Below, piece by piece: positions 41,538 to 53,300 of a DNA stretch of 64,000 nt. How positions within the stretch are numbered: the stretch's first letter is position 1; each line of letters opens with the position of its first letter. Below the pieces are notes generated by a model. The model did not search any database. It worked only from the letters and a program-made list of their open reading frames with translations, and was not told the DNA's origin. Position numbers and translations under genes: made by a program. This stretch comes from Amphibalanus amphitrite (Eukaryota; Arthropoda; Thecostraca; Balanomorpha; Balanidae). The stretch is from positions 682,001-746,000 of the forward strand of contig NW_024881503.1 of NCBI RefSeq assembly GCF_019059575.1. Direction: 5' to 3'.

Positions 41538-43458
41538 GGGCCGTATTCACGTCGACTTCGTAAGTCAATTTTCTTTCGTAAGTATAATTTGGTATTCATG
41601 TCGACACTTCTTAAGTTTTTTCTTACGAAATGTCTGGATATCTACAAAAATCGGTATTCATGTCAAAATTCGTAGGAATATCTTAAGAAATTCGTAAGAA
41701 GCGTTTGGTGCATTGACCCTTGCCTTAATCATCGAGATTTAGGGATCCTCCTTGTAGGGATTTACACAACTATCCATTGTATATAATTGATAGAGACAAG
41801 TAGAAAAACACGGAACAAATAGTGCATGGACGCGTTTCGATTATTAAATCTTCATCAGCATGACATACCCACAAAGAAAACAAGATATCTCGTTTTCTTT
41901 GTGGTTATGTCATGCTGATGAAAATTTAATAATCGAAACGCGTCCATGCACTATTTGTTCCGTGTTTTTCTACAACTCTCCATGCATTTGTGCATTTCAT
42001 TTTAGTGAAACCAGCAAGACGCCTTTTGGGGCGACAAACGAGCCAGCGCGCGAGTGAGCCCCCCAAACATGCACTGTACAGAAGTGCGAGGGACTTCCAA
42101 ATGTTCCAAAAATGCGCCACTGTTAAGTGTTGGGGGCGCCCCTCTTCTGCTGGGCAATCCCAACTTCTGCATGAGGTGCCTTATTTCTTGACATTGATGG
42201 ACATGCACTTTCAGTGGATGGGGAAGCACCTGCACCCCCATACGTATAGAAAGTTACACCACTGGGGGGGGGGTCCGTAAGACCCCAGCCTTTTGGCCGC
42301 TGATCGGCTTGGCCGCTGACCAAACTTGAGCGCAATCATCCCAGCTGTTCTTGAGATGTAGAAGCGGCACCCTGCACGTGCGCACGTGTAAAATGGTTCA
42401 AACTGGATTTTGCCCGGCACCCTTCGCACCGGTCCCTATAACCGTGTGCCAAAATTGAGTGCAAACGGTCCAGGCGTTCTCGACATCTGGAAGCGTCCCC
42501 TGCTCGTGCGCACGTGCAGTAGCACGTCAACCGTGACATATGACAACGCATTTCCCGGTAGGTGCCTACCCACATGCCAAGTTTCAACACAATCGGGCCG
42601 GTAATTGCCGAGTTATTGTAATAAGAACAAACGTGACACCTGTTTGTACTTTGCACGTGCAGCGGGTGGTCACTCACATGAATCAAGTGTACCCGATGTT
42701 TAGTAGAAGGGCTACAGCTACCCTAAAAAAAAATACCGCAAGTCAAACGTCCTAATGCAGTGGTTGCTGAGATATAAGCCCACTTTGAGAAATTGGTAGT
42801 CTCAAAAGCGCTATTTCTGCAAAACAGCTTGGACGGCTCGCCCTTGACTTCTCACGTGGCACGTGCCACGATGGTCAATTAGATGCATCAAGATAGTAAA
42901 TTGCGGGTTAGAAGGGATGGAGCAGCCCAGCAAAAAGACCACAGGTCAATCAGTCCAGCGGTTGATGAGATATAGGCCTCCAAAAGCATTATAGGCCGGG
43001 CCGGGCCGCTCATACTGATATTTTCCCGTTTTATTGAAGAGACTTCGCTTCACTCGCTCGCTGGTAATAATTTTGCTCAATAATAACAGCCATTCTTAGT
43101 CCAGACAACCGTTAGTGTCAATTCTTAAATTAATTCGTCATTTTAGTCTTGCCTACTGCACTGATTTATCGTTGCGTCAGTTTACGACAGCTCGGTGAGT
43201 ATTCGTAAGTCCACCATACCGCTAACATTATGTTCTTACGAAAAACTTAAGAAATTCTTAAGATGGCACGACGTGAATCGCACTTACGACATTCTTACGA
43301 GAATTCTTAAGAAAAGGTCGACGTGAATCGCAAACTGTCTACGACAATTTTTTTATTCGTAAGATATTTTTGCTGTCGACGTGAATACCAAATTTTCGTA
43401 AGAAGTAGGTCGTGCGTAAGAAAATTCTTACGAAAATGATCGACGTGAATACGGCCCC
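41538..43458. mobile_element. composite element with GGGCCGTATTCACGTCGAC ends
   Basis: The inverted ends GGGCCGTATTCACGTCGAC (41538) and its inverse (ending 43458) continue into matching subterminal sequence full of CTTAAG/TTCGTAAG and GTCGACGTGAAT repeats on both sides. The flanking octamers CAAACATA and AGAACATT agree at 5 of 8 positions, compatible with an old hAT-type insertion. The middle holds the 172-bp hairpin (41801-41972) and, at 42010-42860, a separate non-coding repeat with CACGTGC motifs and a G-run at 42263, so the element is nested. Confidence 0.6.
41801..41972. repeat. 172-bp near-perfect palindrome
   Basis: Two 86-bp arms meet exactly at AGATATCT (41883-41890) with no spacer and only a few mismatches; the outer ends are TAGAAAAACACGG and CCGTGTTTTTCTA. 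It is either a foldback MITE or part of the surrounding element. It should form a stable cruciform or a long dsRNA hairpin when transcribed. Confidence 0.8.
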
Positions 43459-44399
43459 AGAACATTCCTCTTCGGAACAACTCACAAGCGGCAATAACGA
43501 GGTTATAGTTACATGAACGACGAACGTTTAAACGCACCTATGTCCTATAGTTATGCGTAATAATCCAGTCTAGCAAGTGTGCATATTATAATCCACAGCC
43601 ACCCATACATTTCATAATATGTATGAAATGTATCCATAATCACCCATACAGCCACCAGCCGTGATACATTTTTCCAAAACCTCAAATCGATAGGGGTGGT
43701 GAGCACCTCACGCTTGTTGCTAAACACGGCCAGAGTGCAGCTAATTCAGCCCAGCCGTTTATAACGTGTCCAGTCCGGCTCGGGCAGGGCCGATATATCG
43801 GTCCAGTCCAGCCCGGGCCGGTATCGGTGCATTCTCCGGACGATGGCAGTGCGGCCGGCCGACAGACTGCCGCGGGCCTCAGCTCGAGGTCAAAACCGAG
43901 GTCAGTCGAATCCTGAGACCAGTCACGGACGGTCTCAGGTGGACCCCGGTGACTCAGGGCTCGACGCAAACGAGTAGGCTTGAGTGATCACCCCGCATTC
44001 TCGCGTAAATCTGGGCATTCCCGAGTGACCTCAGGTGGCCTTCGATGAAGCTTGATGGCAGTTGTTGAGCTCAGAGGACTTCGTTGACCCGTATATGAAA
44101 TGCTTCAGATGTTACTAAATGTCTCGCCACGCATGGCCATGGCCATGCTGAGATACCTGTTCAGGTATATGCTCGGGTAGCCACTACATGTTCCCAGGGA
44201 CCACAGGTATGCCTTCATATCCATGGACTGCTGAGGCGCTCTGACACCCTCTGGACTGAACTGAGCGCAGCCCAGGGACGCTGAATTGGGCCCATCGGAC
44301 CCCGATCAGACGCAGCCCACACTGCACTCAGGGGTTGTCTAGCCTGGGTTCACCCGGCGGCTGAGATGAGATCCCACAGGCCCGGTCTGCTTATAGTAA
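43459..44399. other. spacer, no gene recognised
   Basis: It contains a short GC-rich stretch (43740-43980) with ORFs on both strands and no recognisable domain, and the direct/inverted repeat TTTCATAATATGTATGAAAT near 43610. Confidence 0.3.
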
Positions 44400-44704
44400 G
44401 GTAGCTCATTGGTCAGTCAGTCACTGTCCGTGATGTGGGAATCGATCAGTCACCGCTAGTGATGCAGTTCATCGGTCAATCACTGCTGGTGCACGGGGAT
44501 TGGTCAACGGTCAGTCACTGCTAGTCTGGTGGGTATCGGTCAGTCACTGAGCTGGTGCTGTGGGGATCGGTCAATCACTTTTAGTGATGGGAGGATCAGT
44601 CAATCACTGCTGGTGCTGTGGGGATCAGCCAATCACTGGACACTGCTAGTGCACTGAGGTAATCGGTCTGTCATTGGTAGTGCTTTGGGGAGTTGTCAAT
44701 CACT
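44400..44704. repeat. ~31-bp minisatellite, left part
   Basis: Units of the type GGGGATCGGTCAGTCACTGCTAGTG repeat about ten times with length variation. The array stops at a TTAA and resumes at 47058. Confidence 0.75.
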
Positions 44705-45875
44705 TTAACCCTCGCACGACCAGGCCATTTCTCATAACACGAACGACCAGGGGGGGGGGTTGTTACGACCCCCCCCCCTGGCGTTTCGAAACGGAAGGTC
44801 GTAGAGCTTAGCGGAAAAAACCAACGGATTGCTCTCAACGAGATCTCGCGATTGGTGGTATATTTTTTGGTCCTAGGTCAACATTTGACCTACTTTTGAC
44901 CGGTCAAAGGTCAAATTTTCGGAAAAATAGACTTTTTTCCACTTTCCGCGGCGATTGCGGCAAAACGGTGAGAGATATCGACTTGAAACCTTCACTATCG
45001 TGTTCCTTGATCAATTCTCTATCGTTTGGTATGTATTTCGTTTCCCTAGCTCTAAAAATGGCGCGTTGGGAGCGCCGGAAGTCGGCAAGGTCACAGTCGG
45101 CGGCAGAAATTCGAAAAATCAAAATTTAAATTTTTGAAATCTGATTGTATTTTCGGATTTGGGAGGTCCATTTGCTCCCTATAGAAGCTAATATTGCTGC
45201 ATATTCCCATTGAGGTGACAAGAATTAGCAAAATAGTGGTTCGGGCGCTTTTCAAAAATAGTACCGGACGCTGTTCCTCTTATGACGTCATAACTCCGTG
45301 ACCTGACCTGACCCGGTCAATTTTCTTGCACCACACGATAGCCAATGCTTGCCCCAACATGCATGGGAAGTTTCATCATGATCCATCAAACAATGTGGGT
45401 ATCACCGGCAGAAAACCTAGGGATTCGGCGCACACGTTTGGTAACTGTCGGCCGGAGGCTGTACGGCCCTCCAGGTATTTAGTGGTTGGTTGCCAACATC
45501 ACAATAAGCGATCTGCATTGATAAATACGTTTAATGGCTGTTGAAAACCATTGCCGAAGTGTGTGCACGAACCCTTTTCTCATTTCTATTGAGTCATTTT
45601 ACAGGAGTGTCTCTGTCAGTCAAAGTTATTACACCAAAAGCACATAGGCTAACCAACCACTCTTTTGCTGGAGGGCCGTACCTCTTATGACGTCATAACT
45701 CCGTGACCTGACATGACCCGATCAATTTTTTTTCGGCAAAAGATGCGCAAAGGTTGCCCCAGAGGGTATTGAAAATTTCAGCCCGCTACGACAAGCCGTT
45801 TAGCGTGCACTTCGAAAAAACCTCAGGGGGGGGGGTTGATACAACCCCCCCCCCCCCTAGGCGTTCTAGGGTTAA
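44705..45875. mobile_element. TTAA element, 1171 bp, first of a tandem pair
   Basis: TTAA lies at 44705-44708 and 45872-45875. The inverted termini are imperfect (CCCTCGCACGACCAGG versus CCCTAGAACGCCTAGG). Both ends have G/C hairpins with related cores (GTTGTTACGAC at 44757-44775, GTTGATACAAC at 45828-45852). AGGTCA motifs are frequent. No ORF of interest. Confidence 0.7.
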
Positions 45876-47057
45876 CCCGCACCCCACTGGGGTCTGCGTA
45901 TAACACGCCCTACTGGGGGGGGGGGCTATTCATAGCCCCCCTCCTAACTCCGAAACTACTGGGCCGATCGTCAAAATTCAAACGGCGTCTGATAGCCCCG
46001 GAAAAACTGTCGAGCGAAACCTAATTTCATTGACCTCGAGGTCACCGATGACGTCACAGGTCAGGTCAAAGTAAAAATTATTAGCATTTTGGTTTGTTCA
46101 CGTTTTGGGCTCTGGCCGCCGTCTTACAAGTCAGATCAGGCTCATTTTTGGATCACACACTCGTGAACAGATGCTCTAGATACCCTGAGGGTACCAAACT
46201 TGTACTTTGATTTTCAGGTCAAGGTCAGGTCATCACAGGTCACGAAAATATTATATCATGAGTCGGTCACTTGACACATGTTTTATGGTCCATTTAGGTC
46301 TGAGATTTCGAATTTGATGTCGTCTGTGTTATTGGAGGTCATTTTGAGTCGAATTTAGCTTAGGTCAGGTCACTTTCAGGTCAAAAAAGGTCAAATTTTG
46401 AAGTTGAAATTTTTCAACAAAAAAGGTGTCTATTGGATGCAGTTTGAGCTCAGAAACACGATGGTGCTATTTATATTGGCGTACGATGTCAAATAAGTGC
46501 TGAAAAATTGATTTGAAAAATTAATAATTGTGAATTTTTTGCAATAATGCGTAAAACTTGGCCATTTTTGAAGATACTTAGCTAAAACTTGCTAGAATTA
46601 GTCATAATAATGCGTTCTATCACATATATTCCGGTTTTTTTGAAAAGTCAAAAACTTTTTGAAAAAAATGTAAAAATATAAATTTTGAATTTTATTATAT
46701 AAAATTTTCGAAATTTTCAAAATTTCGAAAATCCGAGATAGCAGTTTGATAGCGCAGTCTATTCTGAGTCCTCCCATGCAAATAAATTGGATCTAGCTTA
46801 AAAACTGAGCCCTTGGGAGCGATTGCCGTGGTTCAATGTTTTGCGTCGAAATCGGCCGAACATGACGTCACTCTGACGTCATTTTCGGCCGACCTATGGT
46901 AGCTACGAAGTTCAAATTTTGACACAAGGTGTCAAATTGATGCAGCCTAAGGTACTGAAAGTTTGGCGTCGATACGTCAAGCGGTTTGAAAGTTATTGCA
47001 GAAAAACGAGAGGGGGGGCTATAAATAGCCCCCCCCCCCCAGTGGGGCGCGGGTTAA
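45872..47057. mobile_element. TTAA element, 1186 bp, second of a tandem pair
   Basis: It shares the TTAA at 45872-45875 with its neighbour and ends with TTAA at 47054-47057. The inverted ends are CCCGCACCCCACTGGGG and CCCGCGCCCCACTGGGG. Both ends carry a G/C hairpin with a GCTATTCATAGC or GCTATAAATAGC core. The interior is AT-rich with AGGTCA runs and no coding potential. Confidence 0.8.
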
Positions 47058-47135
47058 GTGCTGTTTGTATCGGTCAGTCACGGTTAGTGCTGTTAGGATC
47101 GGTCAGTCACTGTCAGTGCCCTGAGGCAATCGGTC
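47058..47135. repeat. ~31-bp minisatellite, right remnant
   Basis: GATCGGTCAGTCACTGTCAGTG units continue the array interrupted at 44705. Joining the two sides through one TTAA restores a normal unit (TCAATCACTTTAAGTGCTG). Confidence 0.65.
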
Positions 47136-47183
47136 CGATCGGACAGACCGGAACGGCAGAACCCCGTGTCCTTCCGTCTGCCC

Positions 47184-47243
47184 GGCGGCGGCGGGGGCGG
47201 CGACCGTGGGCGGCAGCGGCGGCGGCGGCGGCGGCGGGCGGCC
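47184..47243. repeat. (GGC)n tract upstream of the secreted-protein gene
   Basis: An imperfect GGC/GCG triplet run of about 60 bp lies within 70-125 bp of the start codon at 47308, in the probable promoter or 5' UTR. Confidence 0.7.
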
Positions 47244-47307
47244 GGTCGTCATTCTGTCCGGTGGCGGCTCGGAGGAGTGACAACTCGCCCGATCAGCACC
47301 CAGCGAC

Positions 47308-50300
47308 ATGCTGACCGCTCTGCTGGTGAGTATAGGGGGTAAAAGAGGGAGGGAGGAGTGGCAAATGTTTGAGGCATTTTCGTTGTTCGTTGTATCGTTG
47401 TTCTAGTGTGCCTTCGATATGAATTGTTTAATGTGTTCGTGTGGCTGATAAAAAGTTCAGTATTATTGTTTAACTTGCGCTTCATTCAACTTCAGTAAAA
47501 CAAAATTATGTTTGTTTCATGTAGTATCGTCCTTTACTTTACGAGGCTACATGTAGCGATTTATTTACCTACGTAGCCGAGGCTCACTTAAAAGAAAAAA
47601 ACTTATGCTACGGACGGGGTGCGGGCATCCCCTCCCAAAACTCGACATTATAATGAACATCGAATTTGTCTTCCTTTTGCGCAGCTATGCAATGCAAAAT
47701 GTTCCAATCAAAAGTTTAGTAGCAAAGGTTCTACGCTACCTAAGCGAAGAACAGACCATATTTCGTCATTTTCGGACGCTTCGGGAGGAATTATATGCCG
47801 TGAATGTTACGGATCCACCATGAGGCTGCCTGAAACGATATTGTTTTTGCTGCTTGTCTTATTTTTTAAACGATTAGGACAATTTTAAGGATTGGTTTTG
47901 ACATGCTTCAATAGAAAATGAATGACGCCGTTTTTCGTCTTCTTTGTTGATCAAGGTGTTTTTGAAATCATGTATTTGGAATCATCAACCGCATCATGTT
48001 TTTTGAGGTTTTTCATAATACCTAATGTTAGGGTAGGGTGGGGCAAAGCGCCCACCTTAACTTTCCAGCCTCAATATCTCCTTATCTTACAAATTTGAGG
48101 GGCAATCAGGCTGCTGATCTGGTAGCTCATTACCTAGACTTTCGTCGAATATCACACTAGAAACATGTGGCATGCATAGTTTTTTTTAGATATGCCATTC
48201 GATTTGAGAGAACTACAAATCGGGCGTTTTGCCCCACCCGTGGGGCATAACGCCCATATGGGTGGGGCATAACGCCCAGTCCTGAGCGTCCCATCATACT
48301 TTTGATAATCTGGCAAAATAATGTAGAATTCATCCATTCCTCATTTCGTTAGACTTCAACTCGACAAATGACACCATTAAAAACATATTAAACACAGTCT
48401 CCGCCACCCCACTCCTTATTCAGTCAACGCCTGTCACTGCCGTGGGGAGTAAAGATCAGTTCTTGCGAATAAATCGTTTTCGACCATACTAAACAGAAAA
48501 TTGCATATTTAGTAAGGAAAGGATCCTGAGCATAAGAAACGTATTCCGACACTCGCTTTTAGCCCGAAATGCTCGCAATTACCCGTGCTGTATAGCTCTC
48601 ATTGGCCGATGATGGGCGCTTTGCCCTGCACACCAAGGTGGGCGTTTTACCCCAACAGCACATTCAAAACAAAGTTAACCAAAATCAAGCCTGTCACAAT
48701 TGTGTTGCAAATCAATAGATGCTCAAAGCATAGCTTAAATATTCAGGTTTGACATTGCGAAATTTCATTGCATTCTCCAATCTCCATCAGACAAGGCAGT
48801 AAGAAAGCATGTCATTCCTAAAAATGTCAGAAATATACTATAATATTTTATCTTACGTCCAGAACACCTCATTTGTGGAACCAAAAAAAAAAACGCAGTA
48901 CAAGCAGATTCCTGCGTGTTCTTGAAAATGGCTATCAAGAATTCTTTGAAAAGTTGAGCATTTGACAAATAAGAGGGGTGGGCGTTTTACCCGCCCTGGG
49001 CGCTTTGCCCCACTCTACCCTATCGGCCCTCGCATTGTTTTGCAATGCATGTTTTGGAGAGAGACTTTTGGACATTTCCTGCTCATTGTACTAACCGTAC
49101 TTTCCTTTAGCCTTGTAAAACGGCTCTTTTTCTTGTTATTGGTTATTTTATTGCATCCTGCTCACGCTGTCACCCTCAGTGGAAGCTAGGCAGTAGGCAA
49201 GTAGGCAGCTTCGCTGAAGCAGGCTTCTGGCGATTGTCTGACTCAGCCTTCATGTGAGGTCTGCCTAATCCTACAGCATTCCGTGTCCAAGGCCAAGTGC
49301 ATCCCGGACGTGTTGAGGTGAACGTTCGTCTTATCCGGCGCCAATACTTCCGTGATCGGGTCTATGTGATGGAGACTCTGTGAGATGTGAGCTGAATAAA
49401 GACGGAAATTTCTTAAATCAAGGGCCGTCGGGTTACAATAATTTGCAGCGCTTTTATAAAAGGGTATCCAAAGATATATAGGACTTAAAAGCATAAAGTA
49501 ACCTGTGAAATATTAAGCCATTAGCAAAACAATTATTGAAAATGAGACGGATTTAATCGATTATAAACGGTGTACCTCCGAAGACCTCTCTCACTATCTT
49601 AACTAACTCCTTACTCACTACCTTAACTGTACGATCGCAATAAAATACATGTGGGCATTTATTTTATGCTACTGGCTCAAGCTATAATAATCTCCCTGAA
49701 ATTTGGAAAAAAAATACGCGCGAATGCAGCCTAGGAGTACGTCCCCACCCCTGTACGCCTTCAACACATTTTATGTGTGGTAACCACACCTCAAAACTAT
49801 CGCTCCAGTCACGTTTGCCCTTTCTAAACTGTAGAATGCACCTGTCACTCAGCTATACGACCTCCGACGGTAAATGACTCACTGCAGAGCTGCCGTAGCG
49901 AATATATCCATCACAAACAGAGCTTGAATGTGCTCGGGAAAACATCGAAACGTATCGAACGTGGCACATGCTTCTGAATACGATTACACAGCCCCGTAAA
50001 CTGTTTGTCCGAAACGTGTCAACGTTCATTGTCCGTAAGCTGCTCTGGTTAGGCAGTGCGACCTTGTCGGCTGTTCCCCGACCCAATGCGACCCTGTGTA
50101 ATTTGTGAAGGGAGCCGGCCAGAGAATGCACCTATTGTGGCTGAAGGCCCACCGGCCGGCCGTCGAGGTCACGTGACCGTCTGCCGGCCGCCGTTTCCGG
50201 GTTTCCGAGGGCGGAAGGAGGGGGAGGGGAAGGGCGAGTTCCAGACGATGGCTCGCGGCTGACCTTGACCCGGCGGCGGCCAGTCGGGCGGAACGAGCGG

Positions 50301-53300
50301 GGATGGGCGCAGTCAGCTGTTTGGGACGCCGTGGGCCCCGCACCTATTCTGTCCCCCCCCCCCCCCCCCCCCAGTCGCCTTCGTTAAATGGGCTCATGTC
50401 CTTGGCAGTCCAGTCGTATAGCCCCAAGATATAGAGCCAGATAAGTCTTTTGTCTCAGCATATGACACACACACTGATAAAAGATCTTTGCCGATCCATA
50501 GCTAAGGCCTGAAGGCGTTGATGAGAAGCTTGGAGTGTGATCAAGCTGATATTCGCATTTAGCAGTACCTACGGAGGTCAGATAAAACGATAATCTGAAA
50601 TAAAATCTGCAGTGCAATGCTTAACAAAGCCTCTCCCTTTGACCTTTCCCTCTCCAAGACAAAGCCGTTTATCGTTATGGCACTCTTGTCAAATTTGAAA
50701 CACTCTTACAGAGTTACATAATTAGGATAAATGCACCGATTAGCGACCCCCAGGGCGGATCCAGGGGAGGGGCTTTGCGAGCTGGCCCCTATAGCCGAAA
50801 AAAAACATGCCGCCCTGTGGAGCAAGGAATCTTAGCACCGCAACAATAGGCCCGGGCAGCGCTTGTCGAACAGCACTGCGGATCCGAAGGTTGGGACTTT
50901 AATTGTGAAAAACCGCCCGCCCGCCGCAAAACGCAAAACCGCAAAACGCGCAAAACGGACGCCAAAACGCCAGCGCAAATAGCACCGCAACAATATCAAA
51001 TCTCGATATTCCTAAACAACATCAGAGGAAGGAAAAGTCTCAGAGGAGAAAGTAAGACAGGACGTTCGTACATTTTGCCGCCCCTAGTCGGTGAAAAACA
51101 TGCTGCCAGAGTGCCAGACTATCTCATTGACCCATGGCCGAAGAAAATCCTGGATTCGCCCTCTGGCGACCCTCTAAGCTTGAAGCCCTCTGTAGAACAA
51201 CCTTTTGGTTCGTTTGCACGGTCAAAGTCTTATGTCTGTTTATGGCATTATTGTTTCAAAATTTTCTACACACATTTACTCCTAGATTGCACGTATGTAC
51301 CTTCACCATATAACGTCAGAATTTGATATCTCGCAACCCCTTGCAAAACGCCAATAGGGAATTTGCTCCCTTTTTGCGACCTGTCTTTTACAGGCAGTGA
51401 CAGTGTGAATGAGGTATCTGTTCAATGACTACTTTCAGGCATTTATTCGGATTTAATATGTGCGAAATATGCTAAAATCGATGATCATAGTGATTTAAAA
51501 ACTCATCTTCTACCTACTTACGACTTAACCCTCGCCGGACCTATTGGTTTTCTACATACGCGACGGCCGAGGGGGGGGGCGGGTACGACCCCCCCCCCTC
51601 GCCGTTTCGCCCCTGGTGGAGCTAGCGCGTCGCGGAAAAAAACGAGCGTGTGCGCCGTTACGAGACGCAGAGATTGGTACCCGATTTTAAGGTCCTAGGT
51701 CAACCGGTGACCTCTGAAGTCTGAGGTCAGGTCAAGTGCCCCAAGGTACGGTTTAGTTTTTGGTGAATAACTTCGCAAAAAACGGCCGCAGAGCGCCGAT
51801 TTTGGCAGCATCGTGTTTGCCTCGCTCAGGCGCGTCGAATGATATACTTTTTGTCCGGGTCAGGTCAACTTGGGGTGTTGACCTCAGGTCAAGGTCAGGT
51901 CAGCACCCCCAGGTCATGAAGTTGGTCGAAAGAGGTTATGTCGCATATCATTCGATTCGGCAGGTCTTCATGAGTCCATTGGTGACTTTCCCGACTCGCT
52001 AGCTCAATTTGATCAAGAGTTATTGACGAAAAACTAATATGACCTTGATGACGTCATAAATGACGTCACGCAAGGTCAACATTGCAAAAGTGACGCATCT
52101 AACCTTGCAAGGAGTGCATCAAATCACGATTCTGTGTGCTTGAGATAGCTGGAGATCGTCCCCGGCGCCAGAATAGCAGTTTTCATTTTTCCCCATTGAC
52201 TTATAATGGTGAGGTCACGAAAATGACCTGACCTCATATGACCTTTAGGAAAAATCCGAGATATACAAGTTGTGAGACCCATAATGGATACTAGATCCTG
52301 CAAGTTTCATTTCCCTGTGACATCTCCTCTGGCAGTGAGGGCGTTGCGAAGTTGCGACATCTGAAGACCGTGCAGAGGTTCACTTATGACGTCATAGGTC
52401 AGTGACCTGACCTGACCCAAAAATTCGGTTGGTGTCAAAAGATCCGGCGTGAATCAAAGGTCAGGTATGCCAAGTTTCAGCTCTCTATCGCCAGCGTGCT
52501 CGGAGTTATCGCGAAAAAAACCCTATGGGGGGCGGCACCCGCCCGCCCCCCCCCCCCCCTCGGCCGGTGAGGGATAATTTGGCTTCAGTACGATATGTAG
52601 CCCCCCCCCCCCTATAAAAAACGATAATAAGTAGAAAACATACCTACACGACACGTGTGCAAGCAAAAATATCACGGACGCCTGAGGAAGTGTGGAATTA
52701 ATCGTATTTCCATTATCAAGCAAATGATACCCATAGATGTGCAATGCAATGTGCATTGTGCAAGCTTAGTCTAAAGCGGATGAGACCCCCGCAATGTGTT
52801 TATGTATAATGTAGTTCGACGTATACGTATTTGCGACTCTCCTGGGCGCAAATAGGAGGTCGCGACAGAAACACGACAGTGCTGACGAACTCGATCAACC
52901 AGCACAAAGAATGCCTTTCCAAAATATACTACGAGCATGTACAAATACAATAGCGCACAATCATCCGAGTTTGAGTGTCGGTGAATATTTACTGTCACTT
53001 CTAAACTGGTCTACTTGTGTAAGAAAACCACTACCTTTCTTTACGGGCTCTTGCAAAACTGTCTCAGGGCAGTGAAATAGAGGAAAGCGTCTCATTTTGT
53101 TTAAATGCCTACAAGAATTAATTATAACCATTTTGAAATTCCCATTTAAGTCATATTCGCTCCAGATATTGGGTTCATCTAGAACGGGAAATGTCGCTAA
53201 TATAGGAACATTTACCCTAATTGGTCTTGACAATTGTAGTTTAAATATAGTTAACGGTGGAAATTGATGGGTGTCGTAGTATTTTAGACTCTACAGAGAT

